From Sphingopyxis sp. (GTDB lineage Bacteria > Pseudomonadota > Alphaproteobacteria > Sphingomonadales > Sphingomonadaceae), in the NCBI GenBank assembly GCA_030148985.1, contig JASBSJ010000066.1, positions 62,001 to 126,000 of the forward strand: 64,000 bases of DNA. The letters are read 5' to 3'. This document shows positions 16,234 through 25,081 of the stretch, one piece after another (the first letter of the stretch is position 1; each line of letters starts with the position of its first letter). The notes under the pieces were generated by a model, which was not told the origin of the DNA, did no database searches, and saw only the letters and a program-made list of their open reading frames with translations. Both the position numbers and the translations under genes were made by a program.

Positions 16234-18573
16234 ATGCGAAATTCTGAAAATTTCCGCGAATATTCCTGTCGCCGTCCTGCGCGGATGCGGTGGCTGCTGA
16301 TCGGCGTGGCGGCCATTCCCGCGCTGGTCGCCGCCCAGCCCGCCGCCGCGCAGCAGGACGATGCGTCGGCTGCGGCGGCTGCCGAAACCGCCTCTGAACA
16401 AGATCGTATCGCCGTGCCATCGCCGCCACCGCCCGAGGCGGTGCTGCCCGAGGTTGAGCCGATCATCGGCGACGAAGAATTCGAAAAGGCGATACCGCCG
16501 ATCAGCGCCGAGGACGATCCCGAGCTCAATCGCCCACTCGAATCGATCGCCGATTTCGAGCGGCGGCAGGCCGCCGAAGCGGCGGCGCGCCCGGCCGAGG
16601 GCGAAGAAGCAGGCGAGACCGCTGACGATGCCGCAACGCCCGCGGTCGACGGCGTTCCCGTTCCCGCGCTCGCCGACGGCGATGTGGTCGAGGCGATCGG
16701 CGATGCACCGATCACCGACCGCGAACTGGCCGCGCCGCTGCCCCCGCTGGAAAATTTCGACGTCGAACCGGTCGAGTTCGCCGAGGCCGCCGACGAGGAT
16801 GACAATCGCGAGCTGGCTTATAAGGTGCAGGTCAACGGGCTGGATGCTGCGGACGACAGTACCGGGGTCGATCTTGCCGACCTGTTCGGCGACCTGTCGG
16901 CGCTTTACGATGGCGATGGCAAAGCCGATAATGCAGCGATGATCCGCGCGCGGCTGTCTGCCGACGGCGAACTGATGCAGCGCGTGCTGGCGTCGGAGGG
17001 CTATTATGACGCGGTGGTCCGGACGCGCATCGAGCGCGGGCCGCGCGAGGAGGGGCAGGACCGCCGCGGTCGTCCTATCACCGCGATCATCGATGTTACG
17101 CCGGGTCAGCGCTACACGCTGTCCGACATCGTCCTAAAGGCCGAACCGACGGTTCCACCCAATCTGATCGCCGACAATTTGCCGCTGAGCGTCGGCGAGC
17201 CGATCGTCGCGCAGCGGATTCAGGGCGCCGAGGCGGCGATCGCGCTCAAGCTGCCCGAAGAAGGCTATCCCTTCGCCGAGGTCGGCCAGCGCGACATCTT
17301 GCTCGACCCCACCACCGGCGACGGCGTTTATACGCTGCCGATCGATATCGGCAAAAGATCGCGGTTCGGCGGCATCGAGACGGCGGGCGACCTCGCTTTC
17401 GACGCGGAGCATGTCGCGGTGCTCGCGCGCTTCAAGCGCGGCGACCTTTACGACAGCCGCAAGGTCGATGATCTCAGGCAGGCGCTGGTCGCCACCGGGC
17501 TGTTCTCGACCATTGCGGCCGAGCCGCGGCCGACGGGCGAAAGCGCGGGCGACGATACCGAATATGTGACGATGCTGGTCACCCAGCAGGCCGGCCCGCC
17601 GCGCACGATCGCCGCGAGCGCGGGCTATGGCACGGGCGAGGGGCTTCGGGTGGAGGGCAGCTGGACGCACCGCAACCTGTTTCCGCCCGAAGGCGCGCTG
17701 ACCTTTCGCGGCGTGCTCGGCACGCAGGAGCAGGGGATCGGCGCGACGCTGCGCCGCTCGAACGCGGGACGCCGCGACCGGACCCTTGAACTCGTCGCCG
17801 AAGCGACGCGCAGCAATTACGACGCTTTTGAGGCGCTGACCGGCCGCGTGGGCGCGCGCGTCAGCTATGACTCAACCCCGATCTGGCAGAAAAAATTCAC
17901 CTATGCCTATGGTGTCGAGCTGATCGCGACGCGCGAAGATGATTATGATTTCGCCACCGGCGACCGGTCGTTCGATTTTTACACGATTCTGGGGTTGACC
18001 GGACAGGTCGGGATGGACCGCACCGACAGCCTGCTCGATCCGACCAAGGGCTTTCGCATCACGACGCTGATTCAGCCTGAAGGATCGTTGGCAGGAAGCT
18101 TCTCGCCCTATGCGCGGCTTCGCACCGACATCAGCGGCTATTATCCGGTGACCGACAATATCGTGCTGGCCGGGCGCGTGCGCGTCGGGTCGATCCTCGG
18201 CGCGGCGCGTGAAAAGCTTGCGCCGTCTCGGCGTTTTTATGCCGGCGGTGGCGGGTCTGTCCGCGGCTTCGGCTATCAGGAACTCGGCCCCAAAGACCCC
18301 AATAACGATCCCATCGGCGGCCGCAGCGTCAACGAGGCTGCGGTCGAGGCGCGCTATCGTTTCGGTAATTTCGGCGTCGTCGGCTTTGTCGATGCGGGGC
18401 AGGTTTACCGCAGCTCGGCCCCGACCTTTCAGGATCTGCGCTTCGGCGTCGGCATCGGCGCGCGCTATTATACCAATTTCGGGCCGATGCGCTTCGACGT
18501 GGCGACGCCGATCGCGCGCAAGCCGGGTGAGGCGCGTGTCAGCGTCTATGTCTCGATCGGGCAGGCCTTCTGA
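16234..18573 (+). CDS. tamA: Outer-membrane translocation and assembly module component TamA
   Basis: BamA/Omp85-family outer-membrane barrel that works with TamB in outer-membrane biogenesis. The 779-residue protein has a signal peptide (hydrophobic core about residues 18-40, cleavage near AAAQ). An unusual acidic, Ala/Pro-rich stretch of about 150 residues follows. Then come POTRA-like repeats (about 190-440) and a C-terminal barrel ending in Phe. The VRGFGYQELGP stretch near residue 675 is the VRGF/Y motif of loop 6, a family hallmark. An internal ATG at 16285 would also leave an intact signal peptide. Its stop overlaps the start of tamB by one base, which strongly supports the pair. Confidence 0.9.
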   Translation: MRNSENFREYSCRRPARMRWLLIGVAAIPALVAAQPAAAQQDDASAAAAAETASEQDRIAVPSPPPPEAVLPEVEPIIGDEEFEKAIPPISAEDDPELNRPLESIADFERRQAAEAAARPAEGEEAGETADDAATPAVDGVPVPALADGDVVEAIGDAPITDRELAAPLPPLENFDVEPVEFAEAADEDDNRELAYKVQVNGLDAADDSTGVDLADLFGDLSALYDGDGKADNAAMIRARLSADGELMQRVLASEGYYDAVVRTRIERGPREEGQDRRGRPITAIIDVTPGQRYTLSDIVLKAEPTVPPNLIADNLPLSVGEPIVAQRIQGAEAAIALKLPEEGYPFAEVGQRDILLDPTTGDGVYTLPIDIGKRSRFGGIETAGDLAFDAEHVAVLARFKRGDLYDSRKVDDLRQALVATGLFSTIAAEPRPTGESAGDDTEYVTMLVTQQAGPPRTIAASAGYGTGEGLRVEGSWTHRNLFPPEGALTFRGVLGTQEQGIGATLRRSNAGRRDRTLELVAEATRSNYDAFEALTGRVGARVSYDSTPIWQKKFTYAYGVELIATREDDYDFATGDRSFDFYTILGLTGQVGMDRTDSLLDPTKGFRITTLIQPEGSLAGSFSPYARLRTDISGYYPVTDNIVLAGRVRVGSILGAAREKLAPSRRFYAGGGGSVRGFGYQELGPKDPNNDPIGGRSVNEAAVEARYRFGNFGVVGFVDAGQVYRSSAPTFQDLRFGVGIGARYYTNFGPMRFDVATPIARKPGEARVSVYVSIGQAF

Positions 18574-21500
18574 TGGCCGACGATCCGCCCGCGGCCGAAA
18601 CGGCGCAGGTCGCGGTGCGAAGCTGGCCGCGCGCGATCCTGCGCGGTACGGGATATGCGCTGCTTGGCCTCGTTTTGCTCTTCGCACTCTTCCTCGTCGG
18701 GCTCAACAGCGACGCCGGGCGGCGCTTTGTCGTCACCCAGATCGAAAAATATGAGTTCGAAAACGGGATGAAGATCGGCATCGGGCGGCTCGATGGCTCG
18801 CTCTACAGCCGGATGATCGTCCGCGATTTCACCCTTTCCGATCCCAAGGGCGTGGTCCTGCGCTCGCCCGAATTGCGCATCGACTGGCGCCCGCTGCGCT
18901 ATCTTGCCAGCCATGTCGACATCCGTTCGGCGACGGCGGAGACGCTGGTGATGGAAAAGCTGCCGGCGTTCAGTCCCGTGCCCGACACCGGCGAACCGCT
19001 GCTCCCCGACCTCGACATCGACGTCGGGCTCGTCCGCATCGACCGCTTTATATTCGAGCCCGCGGTGGCGGGTGAGCGTCAGGTGGCGAGGCTGAACGGC
19101 CGCGTCGCGATCGCCGATCGCCGCGCCCAGATCAGCGCCAATGCCGAAACCATCGGCGGGGGCGGCAAGGGCGATACGCTGAAGCTGCTCCTCGACGCGG
19201 TGCCCGAGGCGAACCGGCTGGCAATGACGCTCGATATGAGCGCCGCCGCGGGCGGTGTGCTCGCGGCGATGGGCGGGTTCGACGAGACGCTGACGGCAAA
19301 GCTCGACGGGCGCGGCGACTGGAAGGCGTGGAACGGCAGCCTGACCGCGAACCTGGGCACCGCGCCGCTCGCGCGCATCGCGCTGACCGCCCGCGACGGC
19401 AATTTTGCAGCCAAGGGCAATGCGCGGCCGTCGCGGCTGCTCAGCGGCCCGATCGCCGAGCTGCTGGCGCCCGAAACCGCGATCGACTTCAAGGCGCACC
19501 TCGCCGAACGCAAAGCGATGGTCGACGGGCGGTTGACGTCGGGTGCCGCCGATCTCGGCATCAGCGGCGGGCTCGATCTCGGCGCCAATCGCTATGAGGA
19601 GCTCGCGCTGGCGGTCAACATCCTTCGTCCCGGTGCCATCGCCCCGGCGCTCCGCGCGACGGGGCTCCGCGCGACCGCGACGTTCGACGGCGACTTTGCG
19701 CGGCCGACGGTCGATTATCGGGCCAATGCCGCCAACCTCGCGGTGAACGACATCATCATCGACCGGCTCAGCCTCGCGGGCAAGGCGCGCGTCGATGCCG
19801 AGCAGATACTGATCCCTGTCGCGGGACAGGCGGCGCGCATCCGCGGGCTCGATACCGTCGCGGGTGGAACGTTGGTTCAGGTGAAGCTTGATGGCGACCT
19901 CGCCTATGCCGATGGGCGCATCCTCAGCGACAATCTGCGCCTGCGCTCGCCGCGGATCGACGCGAAGGCGATCGTCATAGCCGATCTCAATCGCGGTTTT
20001 TATACCGGCGCGATCGACGGGCGGATCAACGATTATCGCATTGAAAGCGTCGGCATTTTCGACATCGACACCGACGCTGACCTCAAGACGGCGCCGCGCG
20101 GCGGGTTCGAGATTGTGGGACGCATCCGCGCGCGCTCGACGCGGCTTTTCAACTCGGGGGTGCGCGATTTCCTCGGCGGCAATGCGACGGCATCGGGCGA
20201 CGTGCGCTATGGCACCGACGGCACCGTGCGCTTTTCGGGGCTGCGGCTGACGGCGCCGCGCCTTCGCGTCACGGGCGGGCAGGGGAGCTATGCGCCCGGC
20301 GGCCAGATCCGCCTGACCGCGCGTGCCAATTCGGTCGATTATGGCCCGCTCGGCGTCGAACTGGCGGGAACGCTCGGCGATCCGCGCGCAGTGGTGACCG
20401 CTGACCGGCCGGGACTCGGCATCGGGCTCGTCAGGTTCGCCGCGCGCGTGACCGGGGCGCCGAACGGCTATCGCCTCGCCGCGACGGGCGACACCGATTA
20501 TGGTCCGCTCGCCGCCGATGTCGTGCTGCTGACCGCCGCCGGGCCGCTGACGATCGACGTCGAGCGCGGCGACCTGTCGGGCATCGGCTTCAGCGGGCGT
20601 CTCGTGCAGAGCGACGCGGGCCCCTTCACCGGCCGTCTCGATGCGTCGGGGCAGGGGCTTGGCGGCCTCGTGCGGCTTTCGGCGGTGGGCGAACATCAGG
20701 CCGCGGCGATCAATGTGCGCGCGAACAATGTCGTGCTCCCCGGTCCGGCGCAGCTTGCGATCGGTTCGGCGGTGGTCGATGCCGATGTGACGCTGTACGA
20801 TAGGCCGCATATCGTTGCCGACATCCAGGTCGCCGACACGCAGATCCGCGATTACGAGATCGCGGTCGCACGCGTGAAGATCGACTATCGCGGCGGCAGC
20901 GGCAAGGCGCAGGCGCTCGTCGAGGGGGTGAGCGGCGTACCCTTCCGTGTCGCCGCCAACGCCAACCTGACGCCCGACCTGTGGCGCGCGTCGGTGCAGG
21001 GTCGCGCGGCGGGCATCAATTTCCGCACCACATCGCCCGCGCGGATCGTTCCCGGTCCCGACGACTATGAACTGCTGCCGACCAATATCGACCTCGGCCG
21101 CCGCAGCAGCGCGCGCGTCGCCGGACGCTTCGGCGAGGGGATCATGATCCAGTCGCGGCTGGAGCGCGTCAATATGGCGATCCTCAACGCCGTCTATCCC
21201 GACATGGGGCTCGGCGGCCGCGCGAGCGGCAGCCTCGATTTCGAACAGGCCAATGCGGACGCCTTTCCGCGCGCCGACGCGCGGCTGACGATCAGCGATT
21301 TCACGCGCACCACCTCCGCGTCGGTCAGCCAGCCGGTCGATGTCAATTTTGCGGGCAAGCTGCTCGCCGACGGCGGCGAGGCGCGCGCGGTGATGCGCAA
21401 GCGCGGCACGGTGGTCGGGCGCATTCAGGCGTCGCTACGCCCGCTTGGTCCCGCCGCAGGCGCGTGGATCGACCGGCTGCGCGCCGCACCGCTCAGCGGC

Positions 21501-22793
21501 GGCATCCGCTACAACGGCCCCGCCGACACGCTCTATTCCTTTTTCGGCCCCGCCAACCAGAATGTGGCGGGGCCGGTCGCCGTCGCCGCCGATTTCGGGT
21601 GCCGCGTCGCCGATCCGTGCCTCAACGGCGTCGTGCGTGGGCGCGACATGGTCTATGAAAACCAGATCTATGGCACGCGGCTGACCGGCATGACGGTGAA
21701 CGGCCGCTTCACCGGCAACCGGCTGGAGATCGCCGAACTCACCGCCAAGGCCGGTGACGGCACCGTCGCTGCCAGGGGCTATATCAGCCTGTCGCAGGCC
21801 GACGGTTATCCGATGGATCTCGCCGCGACGCTCGACAATGCGCGGCTTGCACGCAGCGAGAATATCGCGGCGCGCGCGACGGGTGATCTGCGGTTGCAAA
21901 AATCGGCGGGCGAAACCGCGCTTCTGTCGGGCGAGCTTCGCCTTCCCGAAACGCGCTATCGCATCGTGCGCGAGGGCGCGGCGCAGGTGCCGGTGCTGTC
22001 GGGCGTGCGGCGCAAGGCGTCGGGCCGCACACGGATCAGCGGCGACGGACTCGCCGCGATCGGTGGCAGCCTGTTCGACCTCATCCGCCTCGACATCCGT
22101 CTTCGCGCAACCGACGAAATCTATGTTCGCGGCATGGGGCTCGAATCCGAATGGCAGGCCGACGTCACGTTGCGCGGAACGACCCTGGCCCCGCGCGTGA
22201 CGGGCGAGATCGAGCTGGTGCGCGGGACGCTGGGCTTCGCCGGGCGCTCGTTCGAGCTCGACGAGGGGCGCGTGACCTTCCCCACCGGCGACGCTTTCGA
22301 CCCCGCGATCCGCCTGATCGCCAGCGACACGATCGAAACGGTGACGGTGACGGTGAGCGTAACCGGGCGCGCCAGCAACCCGCAGGTCGCCTTTTCAAGC
22401 GTCCCCGGACTGCCGCAGGACGAGATCGTCTCGCGCATCCTGTTCGGCGATTCGATCACGACGCTGTCGCCGCTGCAGGCGGTGCAGCTTGCCTCCTCGC
22501 TCAATACGCTGAGCAGCGGGGGCGCGGGCCTCAGCCCGCTCGGCGCGCTCCAGTCGGCGGCAGGCATCGACCGCCTGCGCGTGCTCGGCCCCGACGACAC
22601 GATAGGGCGCGGTGCGGCGCTCGCCGCGGGGCAATATATCACCAAGGATATTTATCTGGAGGTCATCACCGACGCGCGCGGCTATACCGCGACGCAGCTC
22701 GAGATCAGCCTGACGCGCGCGCTGTCGCTGCTCAGCCAGGCGGGCGGATCGGGCCAGTCGAACCTGTCGATCCGCTATCGCAAGGATTATTGA
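18573..22793 (+). CDS. tamB: Translocation and assembly module protein TamB (AsmA-like, DUF490)
   Basis: Large inner-membrane-anchored periplasmic protein that bridges to TamA and is thought to move phospholipid or assist outer-membrane protein insertion. At 1406 residues it matches the family. A single transmembrane helix lies at about residues 30-50; the rest is beta-rich, of the bridge-like lipid-transfer type. The conserved DUF490 domain fills the last 400 residues, with segments such as LPETRYRIVREG, DEIYVRGMGLESEWQ and GDSITTLSPLQAVQLA. The C-terminus ends with the typical LSIRYRKDY. It overlaps tamA (TGATG) and the downstream small lipoprotein gene (also TGATG), so all three are likely one transcript. 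Confidence 0.93.
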   Translation: MADDPPAAETAQVAVRSWPRAILRGTGYALLGLVLLFALFLVGLNSDAGRRFVVTQIEKYEFENGMKIGIGRLDGSLYSRMIVRDFTLSDPKGVVLRSPELRIDWRPLRYLASHVDIRSATAETLVMEKLPAFSPVPDTGEPLLPDLDIDVGLVRIDRFIFEPAVAGERQVARLNGRVAIADRRAQISANAETIGGGGKGDTLKLLLDAVPEANRLAMTLDMSAAAGGVLAAMGGFDETLTAKLDGRGDWKAWNGSLTANLGTAPLARIALTARDGNFAAKGNARPSRLLSGPIAELLAPETAIDFKAHLAERKAMVDGRLTSGAADLGISGGLDLGANRYEELALAVNILRPGAIAPALRATGLRATATFDGDFARPTVDYRANAANLAVNDIIIDRLSLAGKARVDAEQILIPVAGQAARIRGLDTVAGGTLVQVKLDGDLAYADGRILSDNLRLRSPRIDAKAIVIADLNRGFYTGAIDGRINDYRIESVGIFDIDTDADLKTAPRGGFEIVGRIRARSTRLFNSGVRDFLGGNATASGDVRYGTDGTVRFSGLRLTAPRLRVTGGQGSYAPGGQIRLTARANSVDYGPLGVELAGTLGDPRAVVTADRPGLGIGLVRFAARVTGAPNGYRLAATGDTDYGPLAADVVLLTAAGPLTIDVERGDLSGIGFSGRLVQSDAGPFTGRLDASGQGLGGLVRLSAVGEHQAAAINVRANNVVLPGPAQLAIGSAVVDADVTLYDRPHIVADIQVADTQIRDYEIAVARVKIDYRGGSGKAQALVEGVSGVPFRVAANANLTPDLWRASVQGRAAGINFRTTSPARIVPGPDDYELLPTNIDLGRRSSARVAGRFGEGIMIQSRLERVNMAILNAVYPDMGLGGRASGSLDFEQANADAFPRADARLTISDFTRTTSASVSQPVDVNFAGKLLADGGEARAVMRKRGTVVGRIQASLRPLGPAAGAWIDRLRAAPLSGGIRYNGPADTLYSFFGPANQNVAGPVAVAADFGCRVADPCLNGVVRGRDMVYENQIYGTRLTGMTVNGRFTGNRLEIAELTAKAGDGTVAARGYISLSQADGYPMDLAATLDNARLARSENIAARATGDLRLQKSAGETALLSGELRLPETRYRIVREGAAQVPVLSGVRRKASGRTRISGDGLAAIGGSLFDLIRLDIRLRATDEIYVRGMGLESEWQADVTLRGTTLAPRVTGEIELVRGTLGFAGRSFELDEGRVTFPTGDAFDPAIRLIASDTIETVTVTVSVTGRASNPQVAFSSVPGLPQDEIVSRILFGDSITTLSPLQAVQLASSLNTLSSGGAGLSPLGALQSAAGIDRLRVLGPDDTIGRGAALAAGQYITKDIYLEVITDARGYTATQLEISLTRALSLLSQAGGSGQSNLSIRYRKDY

Positions 22794-23014
22794 TGCGCGC
22801 CGCCGCCCTCATCATACCGTTGCTGTTGCTGCTCGCCGCCTGCAAGGACGAACCGGACTTCGATACGCGGTACGACAAGGCCGCGAAGGAAATCGATGCG
22901 CGCGCAAAGGCCATGGACGCCGACATCGCCGAAGCCGAAAAAGCCGCCGCCGCGGCTTCCGACTTGCCAGACACCGCCCCGCCGTCTACCGCCGCCGCGT
23001 CATCTGGGGAGTAG
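22793..23014 (+). CDS. Small lipoprotein of unknown function
   Basis: This 73-residue protein has a classic lipoprotein signal: MRAAAL, a leucine-rich core, then LLAAC with the lipidated cysteine near residue 17. The mature part is short and charged (DEPDFDTRYDKAAKEIDARAK), predicted helical, and ends in a low-complexity Ala/Ser/Pro tail. The start codon overlaps the tamB stop by one base. Its function is unknown; position suggests a link with the TAM system. Its last codons and TAG stop lie inside the conserved 5' strand of the Mn riboswitch that controls the next gene, which constrains the C-terminal sequence. Confidence 0.75.
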   Translation: MRAAALIIPLLLLLAACKDEPDFDTRYDKAAKEIDARAKAMDADIAEAEKAAAAASDLPDTAPPSTAAASSGE

Positions 23015-23111
23015 CCAGCCGTCGCTTGCGACGGGCCGCCGCGTCAACATACTCGGCCGAGAGGTCGTGGTGCGGTGGAAGCGGAATTCCGCTTGGGCGA
23101 GACCAATGGCG
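22998..23111 (+). promoter_or_regulatory. yybP-ykoY manganese riboswitch aptamer
   Basis: The sequence holds the diagnostic conserved blocks of the yybP-ykoY family in the right order: GGGGAGTAGCC (23007-23017), GTCAACATACTCGG (23042-23055) and GGGCGAGACCAATGG (23095-23109). A closing P1 helix can be drawn between CGTCATCTGG (22998-23007) and CCAATGGCG (23103-23111), 9 bp with one bulged C and one G-U pair. The family binds Mn(II) and controls Mn efflux genes; here it lies directly upstream of a TMEM165/GDT1-type exporter. The aptamer overlaps the last codons and stop of the preceding lipoprotein gene. Identification is from memory of the consensus; a covariance-model search would confirm it. 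Confidence 0.9.
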
Positions 23112-23123
23112 TCGAGCTTCCGT

Positions 23124-23178
23124 CCGGGCCGGGCGGCGGGTTCGATGTCCGTTGGAATCGCACGCCGCCCGGCCCCGG
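23124..23178 (+). promoter_or_regulatory. Expression-platform hairpin sequestering the ribosome-binding site
   Basis: A perfect 13-bp GC-rich stem pairs 23126-23138 (GGGCCGGGCGGCG) with 23063-position-equivalent arm 23163-23175 (CGCCGCCCGGCCC). It extends by two further pairs past one bulged C, so the stem takes in the first two G residues of the CCGGAG ribosome-binding site (23175-23180) of the exporter gene. It lies between the Mn aptamer and the start codon. No U-tract follows, so control of translation is more likely than termination. Confidence 0.65.
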
Positions 23179-23185
23179 AGTTGTC

Positions 23186-23758
23186 ATGGAAGCCCTGTTC
23201 ACCTCGACCGCCGTTGTCGCGCTCGCCGAAATCGGCGACAAGACGCAGCTGCTCGCGATCCTGCTCGCGGCGCGTTTTGGCCGTCCGCTGCCGATCATCC
23301 TTGGCATATTGGTTGCGACGCTCGCGAACCATGCGCTCGCGGCGCTGCTCGGCGCGCAGGCGGCGGCGTTGCTCGACAGCCCGGTCTTTCGCTATGCCAT
23401 CGGCGCGTCGTTTATCGCCATGGCGGCGTGGACGCTCGTCCCCGACAAGTTCGAGGATGAGGATGCGCCAAAGCCACGCTTCGGCGCCTTCCTGACGACG
23501 CTCGTCGCCTTCTTTCTCGTCGAAATGGGCGACAAGACGCAGGTCGCGACGATTGCGCTGGGCGCGCAATATCAGGCGGTCGTTGCGGTGACGGCGGGCA
23601 CGACGCTAGGCATGATGATTGCCAACGTGCCTGCGATCTTCCTTGGCAACGAATTGCTCAAGCGCGTCGACCTTGCCAAGATCCGCCTCGTCGCGGCGGC
23701 GCTGTTCCTCGCGATCGGTGTCTGGGTGCTCGCGCAGACGGCGGGGTGGTTGGGATAA
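23186..23758 (+). CDS. TMEM165/GDT1 (UPF0016) family manganese exporter
   Basis: Integral membrane cation transporter; bacterial members export Mn(II). The 190-residue protein has six or seven hydrophobic helices and both family signature motifs, EIGDKTQ (about residues 15-21) and EMGDKTQ (about 111-117), arranged as an internal duplication. The ATG at 23186 is chosen for its CCGGAG ribosome-binding site and because the first helix begins at once. The longer in-frame reading from 23075 would translate the riboswitch and is rejected. The upstream Mn riboswitch predicts induction by excess Mn. It converges on galE across a large inverted repeat. Confidence 0.93.
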   Translation: MEALFTSTAVVALAEIGDKTQLLAILLAARFGRPLPIILGILVATLANHALAALLGAQAAALLDSPVFRYAIGASFIAMAAWTLVPDKFEDEDAPKPRFGAFLTTLVAFFLVEMGDKTQVATIALGAQYQAVVAVTAGTTLGMMIANVPAIFLGNELLKRVDLAKIRLVAAALFLAIGVWVLAQTAGWLG

Positions 23759-23770
23759 AAATACACCCTT

Positions 23771-23876
23771 CCGTGCCCCTGCGAAGGCAGGGGCCCATCA
23801 CCGACCGCTTTCTTCTAAACCGACCGGATAAGGCGCAAACCATGGGTGATGGGCCCCTGCCTTCGCAGGGGCACGG
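23771..23876. repeat. Perfect 32-bp inverted repeat (REP-like, probable bidirectional terminator)
   Basis: The left arm 23771-23802 and right arm 23845-23876 are exact reverse complements over 32 bp, separated by 42 bp. Each arm also contains its own palindrome, CCCCTGC-gaag-GCAGGGG, so the element can form one long hairpin or two small ones. It lies between the convergent GDT1 and galE genes, where such elements are often found in sphingomonads. It may terminate transcription from both sides. No second copy was seen in this window. Confidence 0.9.
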
Positions 23877-23898
23877 CGTAGTAATGGTGCGGCCGACC

Positions 23899-24915
23899 CT
23901 ATTCGGCGTTGCGCGTCGCGAGCATCCGCTCGAATCGCCAGCTCGACGCGCACATGGCGTCGAGGTCGCGTTCCGCCGTCCAGCCAAGCTCGCGCGCGGC
24001 GCGGTCGGGGCTCGCGAAACAGCTTGCAACATCGCCTGCGCGGCGCGGCGCGATGCGATAGGGGATGGCAACGCCGTTCACGCGCTCGAACGCCTTCACC
24101 ATGTCGAGCACCGAATAGCCCTGGCCGGTACCCAGATTCCAGATCGACAGCGGCCGGTCGGCCCCGGCAATGGCGTCCAGCGCCGCCGCGTGCCCGGCGG
24201 CAAGGTCGACGACATGGATATAGTCGCGCACCCCGGTGCCGTCGGGCGTGTCATAATCGTCGCCGAACACCGACAGTTCGCTGAGTTTGCCCGCGGCGAC
24301 GCGGCTGATGAAGGGCATCAGATTGTTCGGTATGCCGTTCGGGTTCTCGCCGATCAGCCCGCTGTCGTGCGCGCCGACGGGGTTGAAGTAGCGCAGGATC
24401 GCGATCCGCCAGTCGGGATCGGCGGCGGCGATGTCGCCCAGCATCTCCTCGATCATCAGCTTGGTGCGGCCATAGGGATTGGTCGCCGACGTCGGATGAT
24501 CCTCGTCCAGCGGCAAATATTGCGGCTGGCCATAAACGGTGGCGCTCGATGAAAAGACAAGGCGTTTGGCGCCGCAATCGATCATCGCCTCGATCAGCGA
24601 CAGCGTGCCGCGGACATTATTGTCATAATATTTGATTGGCTCGGCGACCGATTCACCCACCGCTTTCAGCCCGGCGAAATGGATCACCGCCTCGATTGCG
24701 TGATCCCGCATTGCGCGGCGCAGCGTCTCGCCGTCGCGGATGTCGCCGACGACCAGCGGGATCGCCGCGCCGGTGATCGCCTCCAGCCGGTCCATCACCG
24801 CCGCATCGCTGTTCGACAGATTGTCGAAACAGGTCACGCGGTGCCCCGCCGCCGCCAGCGTTGCCGCAACATGGCTGCCGATATATCCGGCGCCGCCGGT
24901 CAGAAGGATGTTCAT
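23899..24915 (-). CDS. galE: UDP-glucose 4-epimerase
   Basis: NAD-dependent extended SDR interconverting UDP-glucose and UDP-galactose. The start at 24915 gives 338 residues beginning [15 protein letters not shown], with an AGGCAGG-type ribosome-binding site; a longer reading reaching 25182 would overlap the bufferin promoter and is rejected. Typical GalE motifs follow: [36 protein letters not shown], the catalytic YGRTK and REPdomain-like [13 protein letters not shown]. It lies alone, convergent with the Mn exporter and divergent from the bufferin operon. It could supply galactose donors to both polysaccharide loci. Confidence 0.95.
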   Translation of the reverse strand: MNILLTGGAGYIGSHVAATLAAAGHRVTCFDNLSNSDAAVMDRLEAITGAAIPLVVGDIRDGETLRRAMRDHAIEAVIHFAGLKAVGESVAEPIKYYDNNVRGTLSLIEAMIDCGAKRLVFSSSATVYGQPQYLPLDEDHPTSATNPYGRTKLMIEEMLGDIAAADPDWRIAILRYFNPVGAHDSGLIGENPNGIPNNLMPFISRVAAGKLSELSVFGDDYDTPDGTGVRDYIHVVDLAAGHAAALDAIAGADRPLSIWNLGTGQGYSVLDMVKAFERVNGVAIPYRIAPRRAGDVASCFASPDRAARELGWTAERDLDAMCASSWRFERMLATRNAE

Positions 24916-25006
24916 CGCCTGCCTTTTCTTCCGCTGGTCGCCTTGCGACCGGCCCTGCGCTCCTAAGCGATCGGCGGCGCCCTGCCAATTCCCGTTCCTG
25001 CGCTGC

Positions 25007-25032
25007 GTAACCTTTCGCCGCACGGCCGCGAA
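25007..25032 (+). promoter_or_regulatory. SigF-type ECF promoter of the bufferin operon
   Basis: GTAACC at 25007-25012 and CGAA at 25029-25032 are separated by exactly 16 bases. This matches the GTAACC-N16-CGAA consensus I recall for Caulobacter SigF. It lies 49 bp before the bufA start, and the operon itself encodes a SigF-like sigma factor, which predicts autoregulation. Confidence 0.72.
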
Positions 25033-25081
25033 CCCCGGACGATGCCATCCTCCGCATCGATCATTCATCAGGGAGACTCCC

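Noticed and set aside
18546-20810. 754-codon minus-strand open frame opposite tamB
   Set aside because: Antisense shadow of GC-rich coding sequence with no recognisable domain; tamB is certain on the other strand.
23075-23185. Longer N-terminus for the GDT1 exporter
   Set aside because: The extra codons are the Mn riboswitch and its expression platform; the ATG at 23186 has a proper ribosome-binding site.
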